A stretch of 6,732 nt of DNA from Sandaracinaceae bacterium. GTDB taxonomy: Bacteria; Myxococcota_A; Polyangia; Polyangiales; JAFGIB01. A program made the translations under genes and the position numbers. The notes under the pieces were generated by a model. The model did no database searches and had not been told where the DNA came from. It saw nothing but the letters and a program-made list of their open reading frames with translations. Each line of letters begins with the position of its first letter. The first letter of the stretch is position 1. This document shows, in pieces, positions 1-5,326 of the stretch. The stretch covers positions 1 through 6,732 of the forward strand of contig JADGRG010000474.1 of the NCBI GenBank assembly GCA_017881145.1. The letters run 5' to 3'.

Positions 1-7
1 CGTGCTG

Positions 8-19
8 CACGTCGGGAGG
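8..19. repeat. Direct repeat copy 1 (CACGTCGGGAGG)
   Basis: This 12-base segment recurs at 109-120 with one difference (G to A at the ninth base). The copies are 101 bases apart in the same orientation. Copy 1 overlaps the first two bases of the GTAA hairpin. The meaning is unknown; it may be a duplicated protein-binding site or coincidence. Confidence 0.4.
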
Positions 20-39
20 AGCACGCGTAAGCGTGCTCC
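18..39. repeat. 9-bp perfect hairpin with GTAA tetraloop
   Basis: GGAGCACGC at 18-26 is exactly complementary to GCGTGCTCC at 31-39, separated by GTAA (27-30), which is a GNRA-type tetraloop on the + strand. No T-run follows, so it is not a classical intrinsic terminator. It could belong to a structured RNA, be a stem at the end of an upstream transcript (a TAA stop in one frame is the last three bases of the loop), or be a protein-binding inverted repeat. Read from the other strand the loop is TTAC, which is not GNRA. Confidence 0.6.
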
Positions 40-108
40 GAGGGGTCCCCACACGGAGCGCGCACAGGACCCACCCCAGCGCGACCGATCAGCGCAGCCA
101 GGCAACAC

Positions 109-120
109 CACGTCGGAAGG
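109..120. repeat. Direct repeat copy 2 (CACGTCGGAAGG)
   Basis: This is the second copy of the 12-base repeat at 8-19, differing at one base. Here it lies within a small stem: CCACG at 108-112 pairs with CGTGG at 122-126, leaving CGGAAGG plus a possible T-G wobble in the loop. It ends just upstream of the operator-like palindrome at 126-143. Confidence 0.4.
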
Positions 121-125
121 GCGTG

Positions 126-143
126 GCTACTCCTAGCAGTAGC
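126..143. promoter_or_regulatory. Candidate TetR-family operator palindrome
   Basis: The 18 bases read GCTACT-C-CTAG-C-AGTAGC. The outer 6-base arms are perfect inverted repeats and the central CTAG is self-complementary; only the C/C pair at 132 and 137 breaks symmetry, so 16 of 18 positions fit a dyad centred between 134 and 135. TetR-family repressors bind dyads of about this size as dimers or pairs of dimers, and the only regulator in the window is a TetR protein in the operon starting 95 bases downstream. Binding by that protein is an inference. Against it, the site does not overlap the one promoter-like pair I can see (203-231). Confidence 0.45.
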
Positions 144-202
144 GCTCCCGCGGCGCCCGCTCGAACCTCTTGCGCCTAAGCGCGCGCGGGGTCGCTGGGA
201 GG

Positions 203-231
203 TTGCGCTGAGGGCTCGACTCGGCCATTAT
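203..231 (+). promoter_or_regulatory. Weak sigma-70-like promoter candidate
   Basis: TTGCGC at 203-208 and CATTAT at 226-231 are separated by 17 bases, matching 3/6 and 4/6 of the consensus. CATTATCA is the most AT-rich patch in the upstream region. If used, transcription would begin at about 238-239, on or next to the adaptor ATG, giving a leaderless message. That would fit the lack of a Shine-Dalgarno sequence before 239, but the match is poor and a promoter further upstream is just as possible. Confidence 0.2.
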
Positions 232-238
232 CAGACGC

Positions 239-1228
239 ATGATAAAGAATGGAATCCCTTGGCGGGGGATGCTTCTTTCGGTGCTCCTGGGCTGCGATGT
301 CATTCACCCAAGTGGTGCGGGAACCCAGGCACCGCTGCAGGGCGTGGTCGAATACGACGAGCGCGTGATCGGCTTCGAGCTTGGTGGACGCGTGCTCAGC
401 TTTGGCGTGGAACGCGGCCAGAGCGTGGCGGCTGGCGCGGTGGTGGCGAAGCTCGACGACGGGCTGGAGACACCGTTGCGCGACCTGCGTGAGGCCGACC
501 TCAGTGCGGCTGAGGCGCAGTTGCACTTGTTGAAGGCCGGCGCGCGAGTCGAAGAGCTACGCGCTGGCGAGGCCGAGATCTCGGCACTGCGCTCGCAGCA
601 AGACATCTTGCAGAAGAACCTGCTGCGACAGCAAACGCTGATCGCGCAGAGCGCGCTGCCGCAGAGCTTGGCCGACGACACCGCAGCCCAGCTGCAGAGC
701 ACGGCGGAGCGCAAGCGCGCGCAGGAAGAACGCCTCAAGGCGCTGCGCAGCGGTGCGCGCGGAGAAGAGATCGCCGCAGCGCTCGCGCGCGTGCAAGGCG
801 CAAGCGCCGCGCTCGCAGCGCAGGAAGCCCGACTCGCACGCTATGTGCTCTACAGCCCGGCCGCAGGCGACGTGATCGATGTGCACGTCAAGACCGGCGA
901 GATGGTCGCGCCTGGAGCACCCGCGTTGACCATCGCCGATGTCTCGCATCCCTACGTCGACATCTTCGTGCCGCAAGCGCGGATGAACGAAGTGCAGATC
1001 GGCGGAGCGCTCGGCGCGCGCATCGATGGCGTAGATCACCTGCTCGATGGAATGGTGGAGCATATCTTCCCGAAGGCCGAATTCACCCCGCGCTTTCTCT
1101 TCAGCGAAGGCGAGCGGCCTAACCTGGTGTTGCGGGTACGGGTCAGGCTCACCGACCCGGCGCACATCGCGCACGGCGGCGTGCCGGCGTTCCTGACGCT
1201 GCGCGACGCCAAGGCCCAAACCAAGTGA
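239..1228 (+). CDS. HlyD/YbhG-type periplasmic adaptor, probable lipoprotein
   Basis: This is the membrane fusion (adaptor) subunit of an ABC exporter, expected to bridge the inner-membrane pump and an outer-membrane channel. The 329 residues start with a short signal: basic N-region (K3, R9), hydrophobic residues 11-17 and lipobox L-L-G-C with the lipid-bearing Cys at 19. Asp20 follows, the classical inner-membrane retention signal of E. coli lipoproteins. Then come the first lipoyl half-motif (about 45-74), a long Ala/Glu/Arg-rich coiled-coil hairpin (about 80-200, tip near 135-143), the second lipoyl half (205-236) and a beta-barrel/membrane-proximal region (237-329). The AEFTP motif at 280-284 and the repeated (K/S)GAR-x-EE elements at 99-106 and 171-177 resemble E. 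coli YbhG. ATG 239 is chosen because the in-frame stop at 209-211 excludes a longer ATG-started form and the ATG at 269 would remove the basic N-region. No clear ribosome site precedes it. The stop overlaps the next gene (GTGA). Confidence 0.88.
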   Translation: MIKNGIPWRGMLLSVLLGCDVIHPSGAGTQAPLQGVVEYDERVIGFELGGRVLSFGVERGQSVAAGAVVAKLDDGLETPLRDLREADLSAAEAQLHLLKAGARVEELRAGEAEISALRSQQDILQKNLLRQQTLIAQSALPQSLADDTAAQLQSTAERKRAQEERLKALRSGARGEEIAAALARVQGASAALAAQEARLARYVLYSPAAGDVIDVHVKTGEMVAPGAPALTIADVSHPYVDIFVPQARMNEVQIGGALGARIDGVDHLLDGMVEHIFPKAEFTPRFLFSEGERPNLVLRVRVRLTDPAHIAHGGVPAFLTLRDAKAQTK

Positions 1229-2187
1229 CGAGCTCGCCCGTCATTCACGCCGAGCACTTGAGCCGACGCTTCGGCGATCTCTGGGCCGTGCGCGACGTCT
1301 CCCTGACCGTCGAGCGCGGCGAGATTTTCGGCGTGCTCGGCCCGAACGGTGCCGGCAAGTCCACGACCATCCGCATGCTCTGCGGCATCCTCGATCCCAC
1401 CGGAGGCACGGGCACGGTGGTTGGATACGACATCGCGCGCGAGAGCGAGCGCATCAAGCAGAGCATCGGCTACATGACGCAACGCTTCAGCCTCTACGAA
1501 GACATGACCGTGGAGGAGAACATGCGCTTCTACGCCAGCATCTACGGCCTCACGGGACGCGCACGCAAAGAGCGCATCGACGAAGTGCTCGAACAGATCG
1601 GCCTCAGCGATCGGCGCAAGCAGATCGCCGGGACGCTTTCCGGTGGCTGGAAACAGCGCGTGGCGTTGGCCTCATCCACCATCCACCGCCCGCCCCTGCT
1701 CTTTCTCGACGAGCCCACCGCCGGCGTGGATCCCGTGAGCCGCCGACACTTCTGGGATCAGATCCACCGCATCGCGGATCTCGGCACGACCGTGCTCGTG
1801 ACCACGCACTACATGGACGAAGCCGAGCGTTGCCACCGCTTGGCTTTCATCTTCCGCGGCGAGTTGCTCGCCACCGGCACGCCCACCGAGGTGGTCGCGA
1901 TGCGCGGGTTGCAGGTGGCCGAAGTCGAAGCCGAGCGCACCATCGAAGCAGCGGAGCTGCTGCGCAAGACCCCAGGCGTCGAAGAAGTGAACCACTTCGG
2001 ACACATCATGCGCATCGCGATGCGCGGCGTGAGCGATCCGTCGCAGCTCGTGCAGAGCACGCTCGCTGCAGCTTCCATCGCCATCAAGCGCTTCAGCCTC
2101 GGCCGGCCGAACGTGGAGGACGCGTTCGTGTCGATGGTGCGCGAGGACGAAGCTCTGCGCCGCGCCCAGCAGACGGTGGCCGCATGA
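1225..2187 (+). CDS. ABC exporter ATP-binding protein (YbhF/DrrA-like, single domain)
   Basis: This is the cytoplasmic ATPase that powers the exporter, 320 residues with one nucleotide-binding domain. Visible motifs are Walker A GPNGAGKST (39-47), Q-loop Gln86 in YMTQ, signature LSGGW (138-142, the Trp form in place of LSGGQ, which is common in this subfamily), Walker B LLFLDEP (158-164) with catalytic Glu163, D-loop AGVD (166-169) and H-loop His195 in TTHYMDEAE. Residues after about 225 form the C-terminal extension typical of multidrug ABC-2 ATPases. E. coli YbhF carries two such domains fused; this protein has one and would act as a homodimer. It starts with GTG at 1225, inside the adaptor stop (GTGA), pointing to translational coupling; no in-frame ATG lies nearby and only a weak AAGG precedes it. 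Its stop overlaps the permease ATG (ATGA). The transported substrate is unknown. Confidence 0.93.
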   Translation: MTSSPVIHAEHLSRRFGDLWAVRDVSLTVERGEIFGVLGPNGAGKSTTIRMLCGILDPTGGTGTVVGYDIARESERIKQSIGYMTQRFSLYEDMTVEENMRFYASIYGLTGRARKERIDEVLEQIGLSDRRKQIAGTLSGGWKQRVALASSTIHRPPLLFLDEPTAGVDPVSRRHFWDQIHRIADLGTTVLVTTHYMDEAERCHRLAFIFRGELLATGTPTEVVAMRGLQVAEVEAERTIEAAELLRKTPGVEEVNHFGHIMRIAMRGVSDPSQLVQSTLAAASIAIKRFSLGRPNVEDAFVSMVREDEALRRAQQTVAA

Positions 2188-3308
2188 CGCGCCTGCTCGC
2201 CATCGCGTGGAAGGAGCTGGTGCAGCTGCGACGCGACCGGCTGACCTTCGGGATGATGGTCGGCATTCCCATCATGCAGCTCTTGCTCTTCGGCTACGCG
2301 ATCAACACCGACGTGCGCCACATGCCAACGGTCATCTACGACCAAGACCTGAGCACCGAATCGAGGGATCTGGTCGAGCGCTTGGTGATCACCGGCTTCT
2401 ACGACGTGGTTGGCCACGTCCACGACTACGACGAGATCTCTCGCGCCATGCGCATCGGACACGCCCACGTGGCCGTCGTGATCCCGCCGCGCTTCGGCGA
2501 GGCCATGCGCGCGGGTCGCACCGCACGCGCGCAGCTCGTGGTCGATGGCTCCGATCCACAGACGGTCGCCAGCGCCACCAACACGGCGCTCTCGCTCGGG
2601 GCGGCGCGCGCCATCGAGCTTTCCGCCGAGCGCTTCGAGAAGCTGGGCCGCGGCAAGAGCCCCGAGCCGCTCACCATCGAGCCGACGACTTGGTACAACC
2701 CCGAGCTCAAGACCGCGATCTACGTCGTGCCGGGTCTAGTCGGAGTGATTCTCACCATGACCATGATCATGTTCACGGCCATGGCCATCGTGCGCGAACG
2801 AGAGCGAGGCACACTCGAACAGCTCATCGTCTCTCCGGTCGGACGCATCGAGCTGGTGGTTGGCAAGATCGTCCCCTACATCGCGGCGGGTTACATCCAG
2901 ATGTCGCTCATCCTGACCGTCGGCCGCTTGGTGTTCCATGTGCCGATTCAAGGCTCGATCGCGTTGCTCTACGGGCTTTCCTCGGCCTTCATCGCCGCCA
3001 ATCTCGCGCTCGGCCTCTTCTTCTCGACCATCGCGCAGACCCAGCAGCAGGCCATGCAGATGTCGTTCTTCTGGATCCTACCGAACATCCTCTTGAGCGG
3101 CTTCATGTTTCCCTTCGAAGGCATGCCACGCCCCGCGCAGTGGCTCTCGCAGGTCCTGCCGCTCACTCATTTTCTGCGCATCGTGCGCGGCATCACGCTC
3201 AAGGGCGCATCGTTTGCGGACGTGCGTCTGGAATTTCTGCGCCTGTGCGCGATCTTGATCGTGCTGGTCGCGCTCACTTCGGCGCGCTTCCGCAAGAAGC
3301 TGGGCTAG
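2184..3308 (+). CDS. ABC-2 type permease (YbhS/YbhR-like)
   Basis: This is the membrane subunit of the exporter, 374 residues, close to the usual length of the YbhS/YbhR group. Predicted layout by hydrophobicity: helix 1 at about 22-41, a large periplasmic domain (about 42-178), then five helices at about 179-203, 229-250, 258-282, 292-310 and 351-366. Family marks include DGSDP (121-125) and WYNPE (170-174) in the periplasmic domain and the RERERGTLEQL element (204-214) after helix 2, which corresponds to REWERGTMEAL in E. coli YbhS. The ATG at 2184 overlaps the ATPase stop. The same frame is open further upstream to 1830, but that would overlap the ATPase by over 350 bases and encode only Arg/His-rich shadow sequence, so it is rejected. 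Only one permease gene is present, so a homodimer is likely, in contrast to the YbhS-YbhR pair. Confidence 0.92.
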   Translation: MTRLLAIAWKELVQLRRDRLTFGMMVGIPIMQLLLFGYAINTDVRHMPTVIYDQDLSTESRDLVERLVITGFYDVVGHVHDYDEISRAMRIGHAHVAVVIPPRFGEAMRAGRTARAQLVVDGSDPQTVASATNTALSLGAARAIELSAERFEKLGRGKSPEPLTIEPTTWYNPELKTAIYVVPGLVGVILTMTMIMFTAMAIVRERERGTLEQLIVSPVGRIELVVGKIVPYIAAGYIQMSLILTVGRLVFHVPIQGSIALLYGLSSAFIAANLALGLFFSTIAQTQQQAMQMSFFWILPNILLSGFMFPFEGMPRPAQWLSQVLPLTHFLRIVRGITLKGASFADVRLEFLRLCAILIVLVALTSARFRKKLG

Positions 3309-3311
3309 TCC

Positions 3312-3983
3312 ATGGCAAGACCGGCAAGCGACATCTCGGCCCGCATCGTCCACGCAGCACGTGAGCGTTTTCTTCTAGAAGGCGTGGATGGCGCGTCGCT
3401 GCGCCAGATCGCCAAGGATGCCAAGACCAACATCGGGATGGTCTACTACTACTTCCCGACCAAAGACGACCTCTTCTCGGCCGTAGTCGAGGACGTTTAC
3501 GGTGGTATTCTCCGTGAATTTCGAGAAGCACTTGTCGATGGTGCGCTTCCTGAAGCGCGCCTGGCCCGTGTCTATGATCGCATAGCGCGCATGAGCGAGC
3601 TCGAGTTCAAGGTGGTGCGCCTGATCCTACGCGAGGCACTGATCTCGTCGGTCAGGCTGGAGCGCGTCGTCCAGCGCTTTCAGAGCGGGCACATCCCACT
3701 GGCGGCGCAGGTGTTGGCTGAAGGCATCGCCAAGGGCCGCTTTCGCTCCGACATCCACCCGCTGGTCGTCGGCGCTGCGACCTTCTCGCTGGCATTCGGC
3801 CCGCAGGTGATGCACCGGCTCTTCTCGGCATCGTCTCTGCCCGTCGCTGCGCACTTGCCCAGCACGCAAGCGGCAGCCAAGAGCCTCGCCGAGGTGCTGC
3901 TCTTCGGCCTCGCTGGGCCAGCGCTGCGCGCGGAGCACAAGCCGGAGAAGGCCGCACCGCGTTCCCACTCCAAACGGAAGTAG
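3312..3983 (+). CDS. TetR-family transcriptional regulator of the exporter operon
   Basis: The 223-residue protein has an N-terminal TetR DNA-binding domain (about 10-57): helix 1 around IVHAARERFLLEG, then the helix-turn-helix at about 28-47 with the sequence LRQIAKDAKTNIGMVYYYF, followed by the common PTKDDLF element (49-55). The remainder (about 60-205) is the variable ligand-binding and dimer domain, and the tail from about 206 is basic and Lys/Arg/Ser-rich. It starts 3 bases after the permease stop, so it is almost certainly co-transcribed with the exporter genes. In E. coli the TetR protein CecR controls the related ybhGFSR genes; by analogy this protein probably represses its own operon until it binds an exported compound. 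The dyad at 126-143 is the best operator candidate. The ligand cannot be inferred from sequence. Confidence 0.93.
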   Translation: MARPASDISARIVHAARERFLLEGVDGASLRQIAKDAKTNIGMVYYYFPTKDDLFSAVVEDVYGGILREFREALVDGALPEARLARVYDRIARMSELEFKVVRLILREALISSVRLERVVQRFQSGHIPLAAQVLAEGIAKGRFRSDIHPLVVGAATFSLAFGPQVMHRLFSASSLPVAAHLPSTQAAAKSLAEVLLFGLAGPALRAEHKPEKAAPRSHSKRK

Positions 3984-3989
3984 CCGAGC

Positions 3990-5300
3990 TCAAGACGCGG
4001 CAGCGGCGGTCTCGTCGTCCGGGATCTTGCCCTTGGTTTCCTCGGCGAGCCCGACCAGCACGAAGATCACGCCGATCACCGGCACCACAGCAACCCAACG
4101 GATGATCGCCAGCGGGTTTGCACCGGTGCGCAAGATGAGCCCTATGCCGAAAGGAAAGCACGCCGTGATCACGCGGCCGATGTTGTAGCAAAACCCCGAA
4201 CCCGTTCCGCGCAGACGCATCGGGAAGAGCTCCGGCAGATAGAACGTGAACGAACCGAACACGCCGAATACCGTCACGCCAGGCAGAGCCATCATGTAGA
4301 GGCGCGTCATCGGATCGATGCCGGGTGCGAAGGTCACCATGATCGCGATCGCACTCAAGAGGTAGTAGACGAAGAACATGGGCCGACGCCCGAAGTAGGT
4401 CGCCACCGGCACCGTCAGCAGCGTTCCGACCAAACCGCCCAGATTGAACGCTGTGGCACCGATGGTGGTGAAGTGGGTCTTGAGCTTGCCGAGGTCTTGC
4501 GGCGTCAAGGCGGCGTCATTGGCCAGGTAACTTGCGATCACCGGGATGAACGCCGAGCAGCTCCACCAGGTGGTGAGCGCGACGACAGCCATCGCCAACC
4601 CGCCGATGGTGTGTCGGCGCAGCGCAGGCGTGAAGAGCTCGGCGATGCGCGGCGTGTGCTCGGCGGCGGACCAGCTTTCAGGCTCCTTCACGTTGAGCCT
4701 GATCAGAAAAGCCACGATGGCGGGTATCAGGCCCGTCAGAAACACCACGCGCCACGAGGTCTGCGGATTTTTCGCGATCACATCGAGCTGACGCGTGAAG
4801 AGATCATTCACGTAGGTCGCGAGGAAGAGCCCCATCGGCGCCGAGGTGTAGAGCAGCGCACCACCTACGATGCGCTTTCTCGCGGGCAAGCTCTCGGCGA
4901 CCAGCGATGCACCTGCAGCCCACTCGCCACCGATGCCGAGGCTCGCGCAGAGCCTGAAGATCGCCAGCACCCAGATGTTCGGCGCAAACGCGCAGGCGGC
5001 CGTGGAGCCGGCATACACGAGCATGGTGATGAGTAAGGTGCGCGTGCGGCCGATGCGATCGGTGATCTTCCCGAAGAGGATGCCTCCCGCTGCCCAGCCC
5101 AGGAGCAAGAGCGAGTTGAGCGATGCCGTCCAGAAGAAGATCTCTTCCTTGGCTCCCGGCGCGGTGGCCTCGATGTGCAAGAGACTCGGCACACAGAGCG
5201 GTGCGACGTAAGTGAAGAGCAGTCCGTCGAAGACATCGAAGCCCCAACCGAGCCAGGCGGCAAAGAGCACGAGCCACTGGTAACGAGTGAGTCCAAACAT
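3990..5300 (-). CDS. MFS transporter, 12-helix (sugar/organic acid porter-like)
   Basis: This 436-residue inner-membrane secondary transporter is complete. Twelve hydrophobic segments lie at about 10-35, 57-77, 88-106, 110-133, 145-165, 185-201, 233-258, 280-301, 307-325, 335-353, 370-390 and 400-419. The loop 2-3 MFS signature is GKITDRIGRTR (77-87), with a second-half echo FGRRP at 303-307. LGIGGEWAAGASLVAE (121-136) and LPELFPMRLRGTGSG (355-369) resemble elements of the sugar, organic acid and sialic acid porters, and the C-terminal AEETKGKIPDDE recalls the PETKG tail of sugar porters. A central cytoplasmic loop spans about 202-232. The substrate cannot be assigned. A GGAG at 5309-5312 (- strand) sits 8 bases before the ATG. 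The gene follows the PhoD-like gene by 26 bases, so the two are probably co-transcribed. Its stop is 6 bases from the TetR stop on the other strand. Confidence 0.9.
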   Translation of the reverse strand: MFGLTRYQWLVLFAAWLGWGFDVFDGLLFTYVAPLCVPSLLHIEATAPGAKEEIFFWTASLNSLLLLGWAAGGILFGKITDRIGRTRTLLITMLVYAGSTAACAFAPNIWVLAIFRLCASLGIGGEWAAGASLVAESLPARKRIVGGALLYTSAPMGLFLATYVNDLFTRQLDVIAKNPQTSWRVVFLTGLIPAIVAFLIRLNVKEPESWSAAEHTPRIAELFTPALRRHTIGGLAMAVVALTTWWSCSAFIPVIASYLANDAALTPQDLGKLKTHFTTIGATAFNLGGLVGTLLTVPVATYFGRRPMFFVYYLLSAIAIMVTFAPGIDPMTRLYMMALPGVTVFGVFGSFTFYLPELFPMRLRGTGSGFCYNIGRVITACFPFGIGLILRTGANPLAIIRWVAVVPVIGVIFVLVGLAEETKGKIPDDETAAAAS

Positions 5301-5308
5301 GCGACGCG

Positions 5309-5312
5309 CTCC
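5309..5312 (-). promoter_or_regulatory. Shine-Dalgarno (GGAG) for the MFS gene
   Basis: On the - strand GGAG lies 8 bases before the ATG at 5300, within the 26-base gap after the PhoD-like gene. This supports the chosen start and independent initiation of the MFS gene on a shared message. Confidence 0.45.
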
Positions 5313-5326
5313 GGCGAGGAGAAGGC

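Larger units (their letters stand above)
1..238. other. Upstream region without a convincing gene
   Basis: No reading frame here has a recognisable protein. On the + strand one frame is open from the edge to a TAA at 28-30, another to a TAG at 134-136 and a third to a TAA at 177-179; all give Arg/Pro/Ser-rich, low-information peptides, as expected by chance at this GC content. The tail of an upstream gene entering from the left cannot be excluded, most simply one ending at 28-30. On the - strand a 35-codon frame (240 to 133) is Arg-rich and looks like chance. What the region does hold is a hairpin, a short direct repeat, a near-palindrome and a weak promoter-like pair, listed separately. Confidence 0.55.

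Noticed and set aside
101..143. SRP RNA-like core because of CGGAAGG
   Set aside because: The conserved AGCAGCC that should follow and the upstream AGGTC-type partner are absent, and only a 5-bp stem forms.
155..176. tRNA-like T-loop segment (CTCGAACC)
   Set aside because: The flanking 5-base arms do not pair and no acceptor, D or anticodon arm can be built around it.
133..240. 35-codon divergent ORF on the - strand
   Set aside because: It is short and Arg-rich, has no recognisable family, and overlaps the adaptor start and the operator-like dyad.
557..1219. 220-codon antisense frame opposite the adaptor gene
   Set aside because: Composition is Arg/His/Ala-rich with no family motif, and it lies entirely opposite a well-supported gene; it is a shadow of high-GC coding sequence. 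The same applies to antisense frames at 1809-2468 (-) and 4473-5036 (+).
1638..1652. Degenerate ABC signature (LSGGW in place of LSGGQ) as a defect
   Set aside because: Trp at this position is common in YbhF/DrrA-type ATPases, and all other catalytic motifs are intact.
1830..2183. Long in-frame extension of the permease upstream of 2184
   Set aside because: It would overlap the well-supported ATPase by over 350 bases, encodes only Arg/His-rich shadow sequence, and ATG 2184 gives the expected permease N-terminus and length.
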